Positions 47,424 to 55,851 of a stretch of 64,000 bases of DNA are shown here, piece by piece. This DNA is from Serratia sp. Ag1 (lineage in GTDB: Bacteria > Pseudomonadota > Gammaproteobacteria > Enterobacterales > Enterobacteriaceae). Every line of letters begins with the position of its first letter. Position 1 is the stretch's first letter. The position numbers and the translations under genes are program-made. The notes below the pieces were generated by a model. It worked only from the letters and a program-made list of their open reading frames with translations, searched no databases and was not told where the DNA came from. The stretch spans positions 1 through 64,000 of the forward strand of contig NZ_JQEI01000009.1 in NCBI RefSeq assembly GCF_000743355.1, given 5' to 3'.

Positions 47424-49172
47424 TTGACCAATAACCGACTTGAATGGCAATCCCTGTTGCCCGTTGCCACGCCTTATCAGGCGATATTTGACTCCGCCGC
47501 TCAACTGGCACCCGCAACCTTTTCTGCCATCCAGCCACGTTTGGATAATGCGTTGACGCTGTTTCTGCATCCACTGGCGCAACCGCGTTTCATGTTGCTG
47601 AAAGCGCAAGAGACACGTGAGTATCTGGCGTTAGTCGCTCGAGCAGCAGAAAATTTGCAGCCACCAAAAACTGCCCAAGGCAGTCATTACGTGGTCGATG
47701 GCAGCCAAATTAGCGTGAAGCCTGCTACTCACGGTGATGAGCCCTTTGCGGCGGGTGGTGCCTGTGTCTATCAGGACTGGATCGAGCCTGAACAACTGTT
47801 TGGCTGTGTCAGAATACGCAACGGTGAAATCACCTTACAGCCCGGCCTTATCCATCAGGCCAATGGCGGCGTACTGATTCTGTCAGCGCGTTCATTGTTA
47901 GCGCAACCCCTGCTTTGGCTGCGGCTGAAGCAGATGATCATTCAACGCCAATTCCAATGGTTTGCTCCGGACGAAACTCGGCCATTGCCAGTTTCTATTC
48001 CCCCCATGCCGCTGGAATTACGCCTGATCGTCGTTGGCGATCGCCATGGTTTGGCGGATTTCCATGATATCGAGCCTGAACTGTGTGAACAGTCTCTCTA
48101 CGGCGAGTATGAAGACGATCTTCAACTGACCGAAGCCGATGATATGGTTCAGTGGTGTAGCTATATCAACGCGGTTATTGCTGAACAGCAGTTACCTCCG
48201 TTAGCAGCCGATGCTTGGCAGCCTCTGATGGTTCAGGCAGTACGCTATACCGGCGATCAGGGCAACCTACCGCTGTCACCGGTATGGGTCAGTCAGCAAC
48301 TCTCTGAGGCGGCCCTGTATGCAGAAGAAGAACAGATCACGGCAAAAGCCTTGGAAGCAGCTCTGAATGCTCGCGAATGGCGTGAGAGCTATCTGGCAGA
48401 ACGCATGCAGGATGAAATCGAGCTTGGGCAGATCATGATCGAAACCGAAGGCGAGGTTATCGGTCAGATCAACGGCCTGTCAGTTCTGGATTATCCTGGC
48501 CATCCGCGTAGCTTCGGGGAACCTTCGCGCATCAGTTGCGTGGTGCACCTCGGCGATGGCGAGTTCGTCGACGTTGAACGCAAAGCCGAACTGGGCGGCA
48601 ACATCCATGCCAAAGGCATGATGATCATGCAGGCTTTTCTAACTTCAGAACTGGACCTCGATCAGCAACAACCGTTCTCCGCCTCAATCGTCTTCGAGCA
48701 GTCCTATGGCGAAGTAGATGGTGACAGTGCTTCGCTGGCCGAGCTCTGCGCATTGGTGAGCGCCTTGTCACAGCAGCCAATCACTCAGCAGATTGCCGTA
48801 ACCGGCTCTGTCGATCAATTTGGTAACGTGCAGCCGATCGGTGGAGTGAACGAAAAGATCGAAGGCTTCTTTGAAGTCTGTCTGCGTCGCGGCTTAACGG
48901 GTAAACAAGGCGTTATTCTGCCCACCAGCAATGTACGCAACCTTTGCCTGCGCCAAGATGTGATCGATGCCGTACATGAGGGACAATTTCACCTGTGGGC
49001 AGTGGACAGCGTCGCGGAAGCACTGCCATTATTAACCGGATACCCCTACGCCGATGAACAGCAGCCAAGTTTGTTGGCGGCCATTCAGGAACGGATTGCC
49101 CAGGTGAACCCACAAGAACGTCGCCAGTGGCCATGGCCATTACGTTGGCTCAACTGGTTTAACCACGGCTGA
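47424..49172 (+). CDS. lonH: Lon-like protease LonH (YcbZ)
   Basis: A 582-residue Lon-related protein. The C-terminal Lon protease domain keeps the catalytic Ser (VDGDSASLAELCALV) and Lys (GGVNEKIEGFF). The N-terminal AAA region has no Walker A (GxxGxGK[ST]) that I can find, so ATP hydrolysis is doubtful; YcbZ-type proteins are known to be degenerate there. It starts at TTG (47424), with no clear ribosome-binding site. The gene ends inside the FadR site of fabA. Substrates unknown. Confidence 0.9.
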   Translation: MTNNRLEWQSLLPVATPYQAIFDSAAQLAPATFSAIQPRLDNALTLFLHPLAQPRFMLLKAQETREYLALVARAAENLQPPKTAQGSHYVVDGSQISVKPATHGDEPFAAGGACVYQDWIEPEQLFGCVRIRNGEITLQPGLIHQANGGVLILSARSLLAQPLLWLRLKQMIIQRQFQWFAPDETRPLPVSIPPMPLELRLIVVGDRHGLADFHDIEPELCEQSLYGEYEDDLQLTEADDMVQWCSYINAVIAEQQLPPLAADAWQPLMVQAVRYTGDQGNLPLSPVWVSQQLSEAALYAEEEQITAKALEAALNAREWRESYLAERMQDEIELGQIMIETEGEVIGQINGLSVLDYPGHPRSFGEPSRISCVVHLGDGEFVDVERKAELGGNIHAKGMMIMQAFLTSELDLDQQQPFSASIVFEQSYGEVDGDSASLAELCALVSALSQQPITQQIAVTGSVDQFGNVQPIGGVNEKIEGFFEVCLRRGLTGKQGVILPTSNVRNLCLRQDVIDAVHEGQFHLWAVDSVAEALPLLTGYPYADEQQPSLLAAIQERIAQVNPQERRQWPWPLRWLNWFNHG

Positions 49173-49183
49173 TCGGACTTGTT
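49167..49183 (+). promoter_or_regulatory. FadR site upstream of fabA
   Basis: GGCTGATCGGACTTGTT matches the FadR consensus AGCTGGTCCGACYTGTT at 14 of 17 positions and overlaps the lonH stop. In E. coli FadR activates fabA from this position. Confidence 0.8.
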
Positions 49184-49184
49184 C

Positions 49185-49202
49185 AGCGTACACGTGTTAG
49201 CT
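49185..49202 (+). promoter_or_regulatory. FabR site upstream of fabA
   Basis: AGCGTACACGTGTTAGCT is almost the same as the E. coli fabA FabR operator and directly follows the FadR site, 38 bases before the fabA start. FabR represses unsaturated fatty-acid synthesis. Confidence 0.8.
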
Positions 49203-49240
49203 AATCTGCACCCTTCATTAAAATAAGGCTTACTGAGAAC

Positions 49241-49759
49241 ATGGTAGATAAACGCGAATCCTATACGAAAGAAGACCTGGAAGCATCTGGCCGCGGTGAA
49301 CTGTTTGGTGTCGGTGGCCCGCCATTGCCAGCAGGTAACATGTTGATGATGGACCGCGTGGTCAAAATGACCGAAGACGGCGGTAGCTTTAATAAAGGCT
49401 ATGTTGAAGCCGAACTCGATATCAATCCAGACCTGTGGTTCTTTGGTTGCCACTTTATCGGCGATCCTGTTATGCCGGGCTGTCTGGGGCTTGATGCCAT
49501 GTGGCAACTGGTCGGTTTCTATCTCGGCTGGTTGGGTGGCGAAGGCAAGGGCCGTGCATTAGGCGTAGGCGAGGTGAAGTTCACTGGCCAGATCTTACCG
49601 ACGGCCAAAAAAGTGACCTATCGGATCAACTTCAAGCGCGTTATCACCCGCAAACTGATCATGGGCGTTGCCGATGGTGAAGTGTTGGTGGACGGCGAAG
49701 TGATCTACACCGCCAGCGATCTGAAAGTGGGCCTGTTCAAGGACACCGCCGCATTCTAA
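49241..49759 (+). CDS. fabA: 3-hydroxydecanoyl-ACP dehydratase/isomerase
   Basis: A 172-residue hot-dog enzyme that dehydrates 3-hydroxydecanoyl-ACP and isomerises the product to cis-3-decenoyl-ACP, the branch point for unsaturated fatty acids. Catalytic His71 ([13 protein letters not shown]) and Asp85 ([11 protein letters not shown]) are in place. Length equals E. coli FabA. FadR and FabR sites lie upstream. The next gene is a FabF-like synthase, unusual at this locus. Confidence 0.97.
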   Translation: MVDKRESYTKEDLEASGRGELFGVGGPPLPAGNMLMMDRVVKMTEDGGSFNKGYVEAELDINPDLWFFGCHFIGDPVMPGCLGLDAMWQLVGFYLGWLGGEGKGRALGVGEVKFTGQILPTAKKVTYRINFKRVITRKLIMGVADGEVLVDGEVIYTASDLKVGLFKDTAAF

Positions 49760-49767
49760 GCTCGATC

Positions 49768-49797
49768 ACGGCGGCCCTTCCTGGTCGCCGTCTATTT
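49768..49797 (+). terminator. Intrinsic terminator of fabA
   Basis: Stem ACGGCGGCC/GGTCGCCGT with loop CTTCCT, one G-T pair, followed by CTATTTT. It separates fabA from the HxlR gene. Confidence 0.75.
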
Positions 49798-49855
49798 TCC
49801 CCGTGGTAACGTTATTTCATGCAATGAGACTGGTTCAGTTAACACTTAATTAGTA

Positions 49856-49872
49856 ACTACAATAAATGTAGT
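49856..49872. promoter_or_regulatory. Inverted repeat before the HxlR gene, candidate autoregulatory operator
   Basis: ACTACA-ATAAA-TGTAGT, a perfect six-base dyad with 5-base centre, flanked by AT-rich sequence and ending 17 bases before the HxlR start codon. Placement fits an operator bound by the HxlR protein itself; that is inferred. Confidence 0.45.
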
Positions 49873-49889
49873 CATTAAAAAGGAATATA

Positions 49890-50414
49890 ATGAAAAAAGT
49901 CAGCTTTGAAGAAACTCCATGCCCAATCGCCCGCTCTTTAGGCCGCGTAGGGGAATGGTGGAGTATCCTGATACTACGGGATGCTTTTCATGGCCTATCC
50001 AAATTTGACGAATTTCAGCAAAGCCTGGGGTTATCCCCCACACTGCTTACCCGCAGGCTCAAATTTCTGGTCGAAAGCGGTATTTTGCATAAGCAACCTT
50101 ACCAAACGCGCCCGGTACGTTATGAATATCTGTTGACCGAGCGCGGCAAAGATTTTTTCCCGGTATTGGTCACGTTGTTTCATTGGGGCAATACGCATCT
50201 GGCTGACGATGGTATCGCCGCAGAATTGGTGGATCGGCGCAGTGGCAAACCAATACGGCCACAATTGATCGATACCATGACTCAACAGCCGGTCACTTTG
50301 CAGCATGTGACGCTGGCCGCGGGTCCGGCAGCCGGAGAAGGCATTCGTTTACGCGCCCTACGGATGCAACAGCACTCCGCTTTACTCACTGAATCGTCCA
50401 AGGAGTCACTATGA
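49890..50414 (+). CDS. HxlR-family transcriptional regulator
   Basis: A 174-residue winged-helix regulator. The HxlR domain (about 8-100) reads CPIARSLGRVGEWWSILILR, FHGLSKFDEFQQSLGLSPTL, LTRRLKFLVESGIL, and Cys11 is the redox-type conserved Cys of the family. A longer C-terminal tail follows. It overlaps the next gene by ATGA, so it is translationally coupled to the FabF-like synthase and probably senses a related metabolite or redox signal. Confidence 0.88.
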   Translation: MKKVSFEETPCPIARSLGRVGEWWSILILRDAFHGLSKFDEFQQSLGLSPTLLTRRLKFLVESGILHKQPYQTRPVRYEYLLTERGKDFFPVLVTLFHWGNTHLADDGIAAELVDRRSGKPIRPQLIDTMTQQPVTLQHVTLAAGPAAGEGIRLRALRMQQHSALLTESSKESL

Positions 50415-51685
50415 GCAATCATCGTATCGTTATCACCGGGATGGGGGCTGTCTCTCCTCTGGGTTGCGGCGTAGAAACGATCTGGCGGCGTTTGCTGGCT
50501 GGCCAGTCAGGTATCAGCGCATTACCCGAGCAGATGGTGGCGGAGCTGCAGGTTAAAATTGGTGGTCAGGTTCCCGCTTTAGCACAAGATGCCGAGGCAG
50601 GTTTCAACCCCGATCTTTCCGTCGCCCCGAAAGATCAAAAGAAAATGGATCGCTTCATTCTGCTCGCCATGGCGGCTGCCGATGAAGCTATTCGTCAAGC
50701 TGGCTGGGTTGCCGATACTGCAGAGAAGCAGGAGCGCACCGCCACAGTAATCGCCTCCGGTATCGGCGGGTTCCCAGCCATCGCTCATGCGGTACGCACG
50801 ACCGACAGCCGTGGCGCAAAACGCCTTTCGCCTTTTACTATTCCTTCATTTCTGGTCAATCTGGCAGCAGGGCATGTGTCCATCAAGCATCACTTCAAGG
50901 GGCCAATCGGCGCACCAGTCACTGCTTGTGCCGCTGGCGTGCAGGCCATTGGTGACGCGGTACGCTTGTTGCGTAACGGCGAAGCGGATATCGCGCTGTG
51001 CGGTGGAACCGAGGCCGCCATTGATACCGTCAGCCTGGGGGGATTTGCCGCCGCACGCGCCATGTCAACAGCGTCAGCCGAAGCGGCCACTCGTGCCTCA
51101 CGGCCCTTCGACAGCGCCCGTGACGGCTTTGTGATGGGGGAAGGTGCCGGTATGTTAGTGATCGAAACGCTGTGGCACGCTCTGGCGCGCGGTGCTACGC
51201 CGCTGGCTGAAATTGTGGGTTACGGCACCAGTGCAGACGCTTATCACATGACCTCCGGTGCCGAAGATGGCGACGGTGCTTATCGGGCTATGAAGATCGC
51301 CTTAAAGCAGGCCAACGTCGCCCCCGAACAGGTGCAACATCTGAATGCTCACGCCACTTCTACACCGGTTGGCGATCTGGGTGAGATCAACGCTATCAAG
51401 CACCTGTTTGGCACTCATGGCAGTATTGCGATTACCTCCACCAAATCGGCTACGGGCCATTTGCTGGGAGCTGCCGGTGGGTTGGAAACCATCTTTACCG
51501 CTTTGGCATTGCGCGACCAAATCGCCCCAGCCACCTTGAATCTGGATAATCCTGATCCTGCCGCTGCTGGCCTGCATTTAGTGGCAAACCGGGCGGCACC
51601 CATGGCAATGACCTATGCATTGTCTAACGGCTTCGGTTTTGGTGGAGTGAATGCGAGTATCTTGCTGAAACGCTGGCAGGAGTAA
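50411..51685 (+). CDS. Beta-ketoacyl-ACP synthase II (FabF-like)
   Basis: A 424-residue thiolase-fold condensing enzyme. The catalytic triad is complete: Cys173 (GAPVTACAAGVQAIG), His in LNAHATSTPVGD, and His in TKSATGHLLGAAGG; GFVMGEGAG is the usual FabF signature. It should elongate acyl-ACP with malonyl-ACP. It is a paralogue of housekeeping FabF, located between fabA and rmf where E. coli has no such gene, and it is coupled to the HxlR gene. Confidence 0.9.
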   Translation: MSNHRIVITGMGAVSPLGCGVETIWRRLLAGQSGISALPEQMVAELQVKIGGQVPALAQDAEAGFNPDLSVAPKDQKKMDRFILLAMAAADEAIRQAGWVADTAEKQERTATVIASGIGGFPAIAHAVRTTDSRGAKRLSPFTIPSFLVNLAAGHVSIKHHFKGPIGAPVTACAAGVQAIGDAVRLLRNGEADIALCGGTEAAIDTVSLGGFAAARAMSTASAEAATRASRPFDSARDGFVMGEGAGMLVIETLWHALARGATPLAEIVGYGTSADAYHMTSGAEDGDGAYRAMKIALKQANVAPEQVQHLNAHATSTPVGDLGEINAIKHLFGTHGSIAITSTKSATGHLLGAAGGLETIFTALALRDQIAPATLNLDNPDPAAAGLHLVANRAAPMAMTYALSNGFGFGGVNASILLKRWQE

Positions 51686-51690
51686 TTTTT

Positions 51691-51715
51691 TACCCAAAAT
51701 AATTCGAATTGCAGG
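51691..51715 (+). repeat. Truncated ERIC-like left end
   Basis: TACCCAAAATAATTCGAATTGCAGG matches the left end of the ERIC-like element at 38285 (CCCAAATGATTCGAG). No right end follows, so this is a remnant after the FabF-like stop. Confidence 0.55.
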
Positions 51716-51726
51716 ATTAAAACGAA

Positions 51727-51748
51727 AACCTCCGCCTTGGCGGAGGTT
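51727..51748. terminator. Terminator between the FabF-like gene and rmf
   Basis: Ten-base perfect stem AACCTCCGCC/GGCGGAGGTT with a two-base centre. On the minus strand it is followed by TTCGTTTT, so it best ends rmf; it also lies after the plus-strand synthase. Confidence 0.8.
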
Positions 51749-51774
51749 ATTCCTTCTTCATAACAGGGAGCCGC

Positions 51775-51942
51775 TTAAGCGGTCACAGCCCTGTCCTCCA
51801 TGGCTTGTCGCCACCCTCCCAGCCAGTTAGCCCGTGCATCTAAAGATTGGTAGGGGCAAAGCTCTCTTGAACGCCCCGCAATACCTGCTTGATAACCACG
51901 CGATTGAGCCCGCTCCAAACGATCTCGTTTCTGTCTCTTCAT
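51775..51942 (-). CDS. rmf: Ribosome modulation factor
   Basis: A 55-residue basic protein, MKRQKRDRLERAQSRG to RAVTA, matching E. coli Rmf in length and sequence (GYQAGIAGRS, CPYQ, WLGGWR). It binds 70S ribosomes in stationary phase and forms inactive 100S dimers. AGGGA lies 8 bases before the ATG. It lies next to the pqi genes, as in E. coli, in the opposite direction from fabA. Translation of this strand shows no frame break. Confidence 0.94.
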   Translation of the reverse strand: MKRQKRDRLERAQSRGYQAGIAGRSRELCPYQSLDARANWLGGWRQAMEDRAVTA

Positions 51943-52144
51943 GCCTCGTTTCCCTCATGGTTGCTCAGGTGGAAAGAAAACAATGGCCACTTTTTGCGCA
52001 GCCACAATTAAGAAATAGCTCCAAAAGGCGTGAAGATCAATGTACCAATTTCACACCAATCTCATATTTGTGAGCTAGGCCCGGAGAATCCACTAAGTCA
52101 CTGATAAAACGAGGCTACTGCTAATTACATGAAAAATAATAAAA
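51943..52144. other. rmf upstream region
   Basis: About 200 AT-rich bases that should hold the rmf promoter on the minus strand. No gene or clear operator is visible. Confidence 0.4.
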
Positions 52145-52181
52145 AATCCCGGTAAGGTGTTTCATACGCCTTACCGGGATT
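52145..52181 (-). terminator. Intrinsic terminator of the pqi operon
   Basis: Thirteen-base stem AATCCCGGTAAGG/CCTTACCGGGATT with an 11-base loop. On the minus strand it is followed by a T-run (complement of AATAATAAAAAA). It begins 30 bases past the pqiC stop. Confidence 0.9.
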
Positions 52182-52210
52182 GAGCTTAAATTATTTTAGC
52201 AAAAGTAGAG

Positions 52211-52768
52211 TTAAAAACGGGCAACCTGGGCAGCGATCACTTGAGCTTCCTGTAACCACCCCTGTGCCAGAGTGCGAATCAGCGCATCATAGCCATCTTC
52301 CCCTTGCTTCAGTTCCAGGCTGAATGGCCTTTTAATCAGTTGCCCCTGATGATTCAACACCCATTCACCACGGATAATTGCTTTACCATCATGACGGCCA
52401 TGAAAGCCACTGATCGTCACATTCAGCACATCCTGCTCGCTGCTCATGGGCTGTGATGACACCACCCAACCTGGCAGGGCACTGCTGAGATTGGTCACCA
52501 GAGTTTGTTGCAACTGCTGATCCAGCGGGCTGGCCCACAGGTTGTTCTGTGCTATCACGTACTGCACGTCATTGGTTTGGTATACCACGCCGCTTTGTGC
52601 CAGAAAATCCGCCACGTCGACATGCTCCACCCAGAGTTGGCGTGCTGCCGAAGTTTCACTGATCTGAGCAGCTTCTCCCAAGGCAGGCAACTGGTAATAC
52701 GTCTTGCTTGGTGTGCTGCTACAGGCGCTGAGCAACAGCGCCAGAGCTACCGGAATCCATTTCATCAT
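52211..52768 (-). CDS. pqiC: PqiC outer-membrane lipoprotein
   Basis: A 185-residue lipoprotein (lipobox LLSAC at about 12-16, after MMKWIPVALALL) with the PqiC/YmbA fold: SSTPSKTYYQLPAL, LWVEHVDVADFLAQSGVVYQ, NNLWASPLDQQLQQTL. It anchors the PqiB tube to the outer membrane. Its ATG overlaps the pqiB stop (ATGA). Confidence 0.92.
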   Translation of the reverse strand: MMKWIPVALALLLSACSSTPSKTYYQLPALGEAAQISETSAARQLWVEHVDVADFLAQSGVVYQTNDVQYVIAQNNLWASPLDQQLQQTLVTNLSSALPGWVVSSQPMSSEQDVLNVTISGFHGRHDGKAIIRGEWVLNHQGQLIKRPFSLELKQGEDGYDALIRTLAQGWLQEAQVIAAQVARF

Positions 52769-54411
52769 TTTTTGGCCTTCTTCGGCTGAGGATCGTTACT
52801 ACCCGCGGCTTCAAACACCAGGGCATTACTCTTTTCATTCAGGGTACGCAGTACCGGTTGCAGTTCACGCAGCACCTGATCGAGGCGCTGCATATCCCCT
52901 ACCATCTTGTTGTAGGCTGGAGAACCAGGTTGCACCCCTTTCATGCTGCGATTGAGTTCCTGCAAGGTTTTTTGCATGTCCGCAGGCAGTGCTTTCATCT
53001 CTTTGCTCGAGATGATTTCATTCAGCGACTGCATGGTTTTTTGCGTTTCCTGCATGGTTTTCCGGCTTTCGGTCAACGTTTTAGTTGCCTCATTGATCAT
53101 TGGATTCAACGGCATCGCATTGATCTTATCCAGGGTCTGCATCAGCTTTTGCTGGATCTGCGCCAAGCCAGCACTGGTGGTTGGCAACAACGGATAACCG
53201 AGCATCTCACGCGGGCCTTTCCACGGTTTTTCCTGCGGGTAGAAATCCAGATCGATATACAGGGCACCGGTCAACAGGTTGCCAGATTTGAGCGCAGCAC
53301 GCATACCGCGACCTTCGGCATCATTCAGATGTTGCTGGATGTTAAAGTCCTTACCCAACAGCTGTTGGAAACGATCGGGCTCAATGCGGATCAGCACCGG
53401 AATACGGTAATCGCTATCCAGACGTTGCTCCATTCCCTCTTTATAGAACGGCACCTGTGCCACCGTACCCAGACGGATCCCACGGAATTCCACCGGAGCT
53501 CCAGCCTGCAGGCCACGAATCGAATCGGAGAAGAACATCAGATAATCGGTATGCTTGGTATACAGCGAATCCTGGATATTACGTTCGCTATCGAACAGTT
53601 GGAATTCCGACTTTTCTTTGATCACTTCGCCACGATCCCAACCTTCAGGTACGTCAAAGCTGACCCCACCGCTGAACAGTGTCGTCAGTGATCCCATCTC
53701 CACGCGCATCCCTTGCGCAGACATATCGAATGCCACACCGCTGTCTTTCCAGAAGCGGACATTACTGGTCACCAGTTGATCATAGGGAGCTGAGATAAAC
53801 AGCTGATAACGCATCACACGTTCTTTGGCATCAAAATAGCTGGTTTCTACCGAGCCGACACGATAACCACGGAACAACACCGGATCGCCAGCATTTAACT
53901 GACCGGATTTTTCACTGTCCAGTAGCACGCGCAACCCTTTGGCATCAGGTGGTGCCAGCGGAGGAGCATCCAGCAGTTGGAATTCGTCTCGGCCTTCTTT
54001 GCCTTTCAGCCCAGGTTGCAGTTCGATATAAGCACCGGACAGCAACGTTCCTAACCCAGAAATCCCTTCACGGCCAATCTGCGGTTTCACTACCCAGAAG
54101 GCCGAGTCTTCACGCAGCAGCGTTTCCATACCGGAATTCAAACGCGCCTGAACCAGCACTTTGCTGAGATCTTCGCTTAACGTCACGGCTTCTACGACAC
54201 CCACGTCAACGCTACGGCTCTTGATTTTGGTTTTACCCGCTTCCAGCCCTTCAGCGCTGGTGGTGGTCAACATCACCTCAGGCCCCTGGTGGCTGAAGTG
54301 GTAAAACAGGATCCATGCGCCGATCAACGCGGTAACGATAGGAATGATCCATACCGGTGACCAACGCTTGATCTTTTCAACGTCCGCGACGCTATGATTA
54401 TTTTCCTTCAC
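52765..54411 (-). CDS. pqiB: PqiB, triple-MCE membrane-bridging protein
   Basis: A 548-residue MCE protein: one N-terminal transmembrane helix (WIIPIVTALIGAWILFY), three MCE domains (about 45-130, 160-250, 285-390) and a long C-terminal coiled coil (KTLTESRKTMQETQKTMQSL to MQRLDQVLRELQP). In E. coli it forms a syringe-like tube across the periplasm for lipid traffic. It overlaps pqiA's end by 14 bases. Confidence 0.94.
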   Translation of the reverse strand: MKENNHSVADVEKIKRWSPVWIIPIVTALIGAWILFYHFSHQGPEVMLTTTSAEGLEAGKTKIKSRSVDVGVVEAVTLSEDLSKVLVQARLNSGMETLLREDSAFWVVKPQIGREGISGLGTLLSGAYIELQPGLKGKEGRDEFQLLDAPPLAPPDAKGLRVLLDSEKSGQLNAGDPVLFRGYRVGSVETSYFDAKERVMRYQLFISAPYDQLVTSNVRFWKDSGVAFDMSAQGMRVEMGSLTTLFSGGVSFDVPEGWDRGEVIKEKSEFQLFDSERNIQDSLYTKHTDYLMFFSDSIRGLQAGAPVEFRGIRLGTVAQVPFYKEGMEQRLDSDYRIPVLIRIEPDRFQQLLGKDFNIQQHLNDAEGRGMRAALKSGNLLTGALYIDLDFYPQEKPWKGPREMLGYPLLPTTSAGLAQIQQKLMQTLDKINAMPLNPMINEATKTLTESRKTMQETQKTMQSLNEIISSKEMKALPADMQKTLQELNRSMKGVQPGSPAYNKMVGDMQRLDQVLRELQPVLRTLNEKSNALVFEAAGSNDPQPKKAKK

Positions 54412-55714
54412 CTTGCGGCTCCTTGTTCATTGTTTCATTTACGCGATCCCAGGTCAGACGTGGATCAAACGCCATGGCTGCAAACATAGTGAGGATAACC
54501 ACCCCAGCGAATAGCAACGCTCCCGTGGCAGGATAAATACTCATCAATTGTCCCATACGCACCAACGCCGACAATACGGCGATCACAAACACATCAATCA
54601 TTGACCAGCGGCCAACAAACTCCACAATTTCATAAATAAAATGCATACGTTCACTGTCAGCCCGGTCTTTACCTTTGCCATTGGCATCCAGGCAGAGCCA
54701 GCCGATCGCCAGCATTTTAAGTGAAGGCACCATGACACTGGCGATGAAAATGACCAGTGCCACAGGATAGGATCCCTCCCCCCACAGCAGAATAACGCCA
54801 GCCATGACGGTTGAAGGCATTTTGTTGCCTAACGCCTCGGTGACCATAATCGGCATCGCCATTGAGGGGATATACAGTATCACCGACGTCACCAACAGCG
54901 ACATCGTCCACTGCAGGCTATGGCGACGGCGCGCATGCCCATGGGTGTGGCAACGCGGGCAGCGCACCTGATCGGCTGGCAGGATTGCGGTACAGCACTG
55001 ACAGGAGCGCAACCCTTGCCGCAAACCGGTACGGCCAACCTGTGCCGGATGCTCAAGCTGTGGAGCCGGTTCGATATCCTGCCACAGCCAGCGGCGATCC
55101 ACGCACTGGAATGCCCGCACCTGTAACAGACAGAACAGGCAATAAGGAATAAAGCTGGTACCAATACCAATATCGCCATAAGCCATCAGTTTAACGAAGC
55201 TGACCAGCACTCCGGCGAGAAAAATCTCCACCATGCACCAGGTTTTTAACTGAAACAGTACCTTGGCCATCCAGACTTTCATCCCTTGCGGGATGCGGGC
55301 TCTGGCACACAACAGAATTATCGCCAGCATACAAAAGGCTGGGATAAACTGAACCAGCACCAGAAATAGCGTGGCCATACTGGCGTAATTTTCTGCCACC
55401 ATCACCTGTGGGATCTGGAACAGTTTGATTTCGTTGGCAATACCCGCAACCCGCATATTGACAAACGGGAAGATATTCGCCAACACCAGCATAAATAATG
55501 CACTGATGGCATAACCGATGGGTTGCTTACGTGGCTCAGCCCAACGGGAACTGAGCGTGGTTTTACAACGAGGGCAAACCGCCTTGGAGCCATATGCCAA
55601 CGGCGGTAACGCCACCAGCATGTCACATTGCGGGCACAGCATCAGGTCATCCTGCTGCCGCTCATCATGGGTTGCATGACTATGCTGCTTATGATTTTCG
55701 TGGGAACACACCAT
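54398..55714 (-). CDS. pqiA: PqiA inner-membrane protein
   Basis: A 438-residue membrane protein of the LetA/PqiA family. Two Cys-rich zinc-ribbon motifs (CPQCDMLVALPP with CPRCKTTL; SCQCCTAILPADQVRCPRC) each precede four hydrophobic helices. It works with PqiB and PqiC in a lipid-transport path induced by membrane stress. The start at 55714 is placed because AAGG lies 6 bases upstream; a TTG and an ATG further up are less likely. Confidence 0.92.
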   Translation of the reverse strand: MVCSHENHKQHSHATHDERQQDDLMLCPQCDMLVALPPLAYGSKAVCPRCKTTLSSRWAEPRKQPIGYAISALFMLVLANIFPFVNMRVAGIANEIKLFQIPQVMVAENYASMATLFLVLVQFIPAFCMLAIILLCARARIPQGMKVWMAKVLFQLKTWCMVEIFLAGVLVSFVKLMAYGDIGIGTSFIPYCLFCLLQVRAFQCVDRRWLWQDIEPAPQLEHPAQVGRTGLRQGLRSCQCCTAILPADQVRCPRCHTHGHARRRHSLQWTMSLLVTSVILYIPSMAMPIMVTEALGNKMPSTVMAGVILLWGEGSYPVALVIFIASVMVPSLKMLAIGWLCLDANGKGKDRADSERMHFIYEIVEFVGRWSMIDVFVIAVLSALVRMGQLMSIYPATGALLFAGVVILTMFAAMAFDPRLTWDRVNETMNKEPQGEGK

Positions 55715-55748
55715 ATTCATCCTTAACAACGTCGTTCACCGGAACTGC

Positions 55749-55809
55749 AATGCTGGCGCAGCAGCAGCCTATAGGCCAGCATTTATACCTGCCAGCGTTC
55801 AACGGCAGG
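55749..55809. repeat. Stem-loops between uup and pqiA
   Basis: Two inverted repeats: AATGCTGGC/GCCAGCATT (55749-55757 with 55775-55783) and CCTGCC/GGCAGG (55788-55793 with 55804-55809). Likely a terminator or REP-type structure after uup and before pqiA; the role is not certain. Confidence 0.45.
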
Positions 55810-55851
55810 AGCCTTGGCTGCCTGCACATTGAAATCGCATGGGTAAACCGA

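Noticed and set aside
52858-53691. Open frame of 277 codons opposite pqiB
   Set aside because: His/Gln/Arg-rich antisense translation, no domain, no signal; the coding strand is clearly pqiB.
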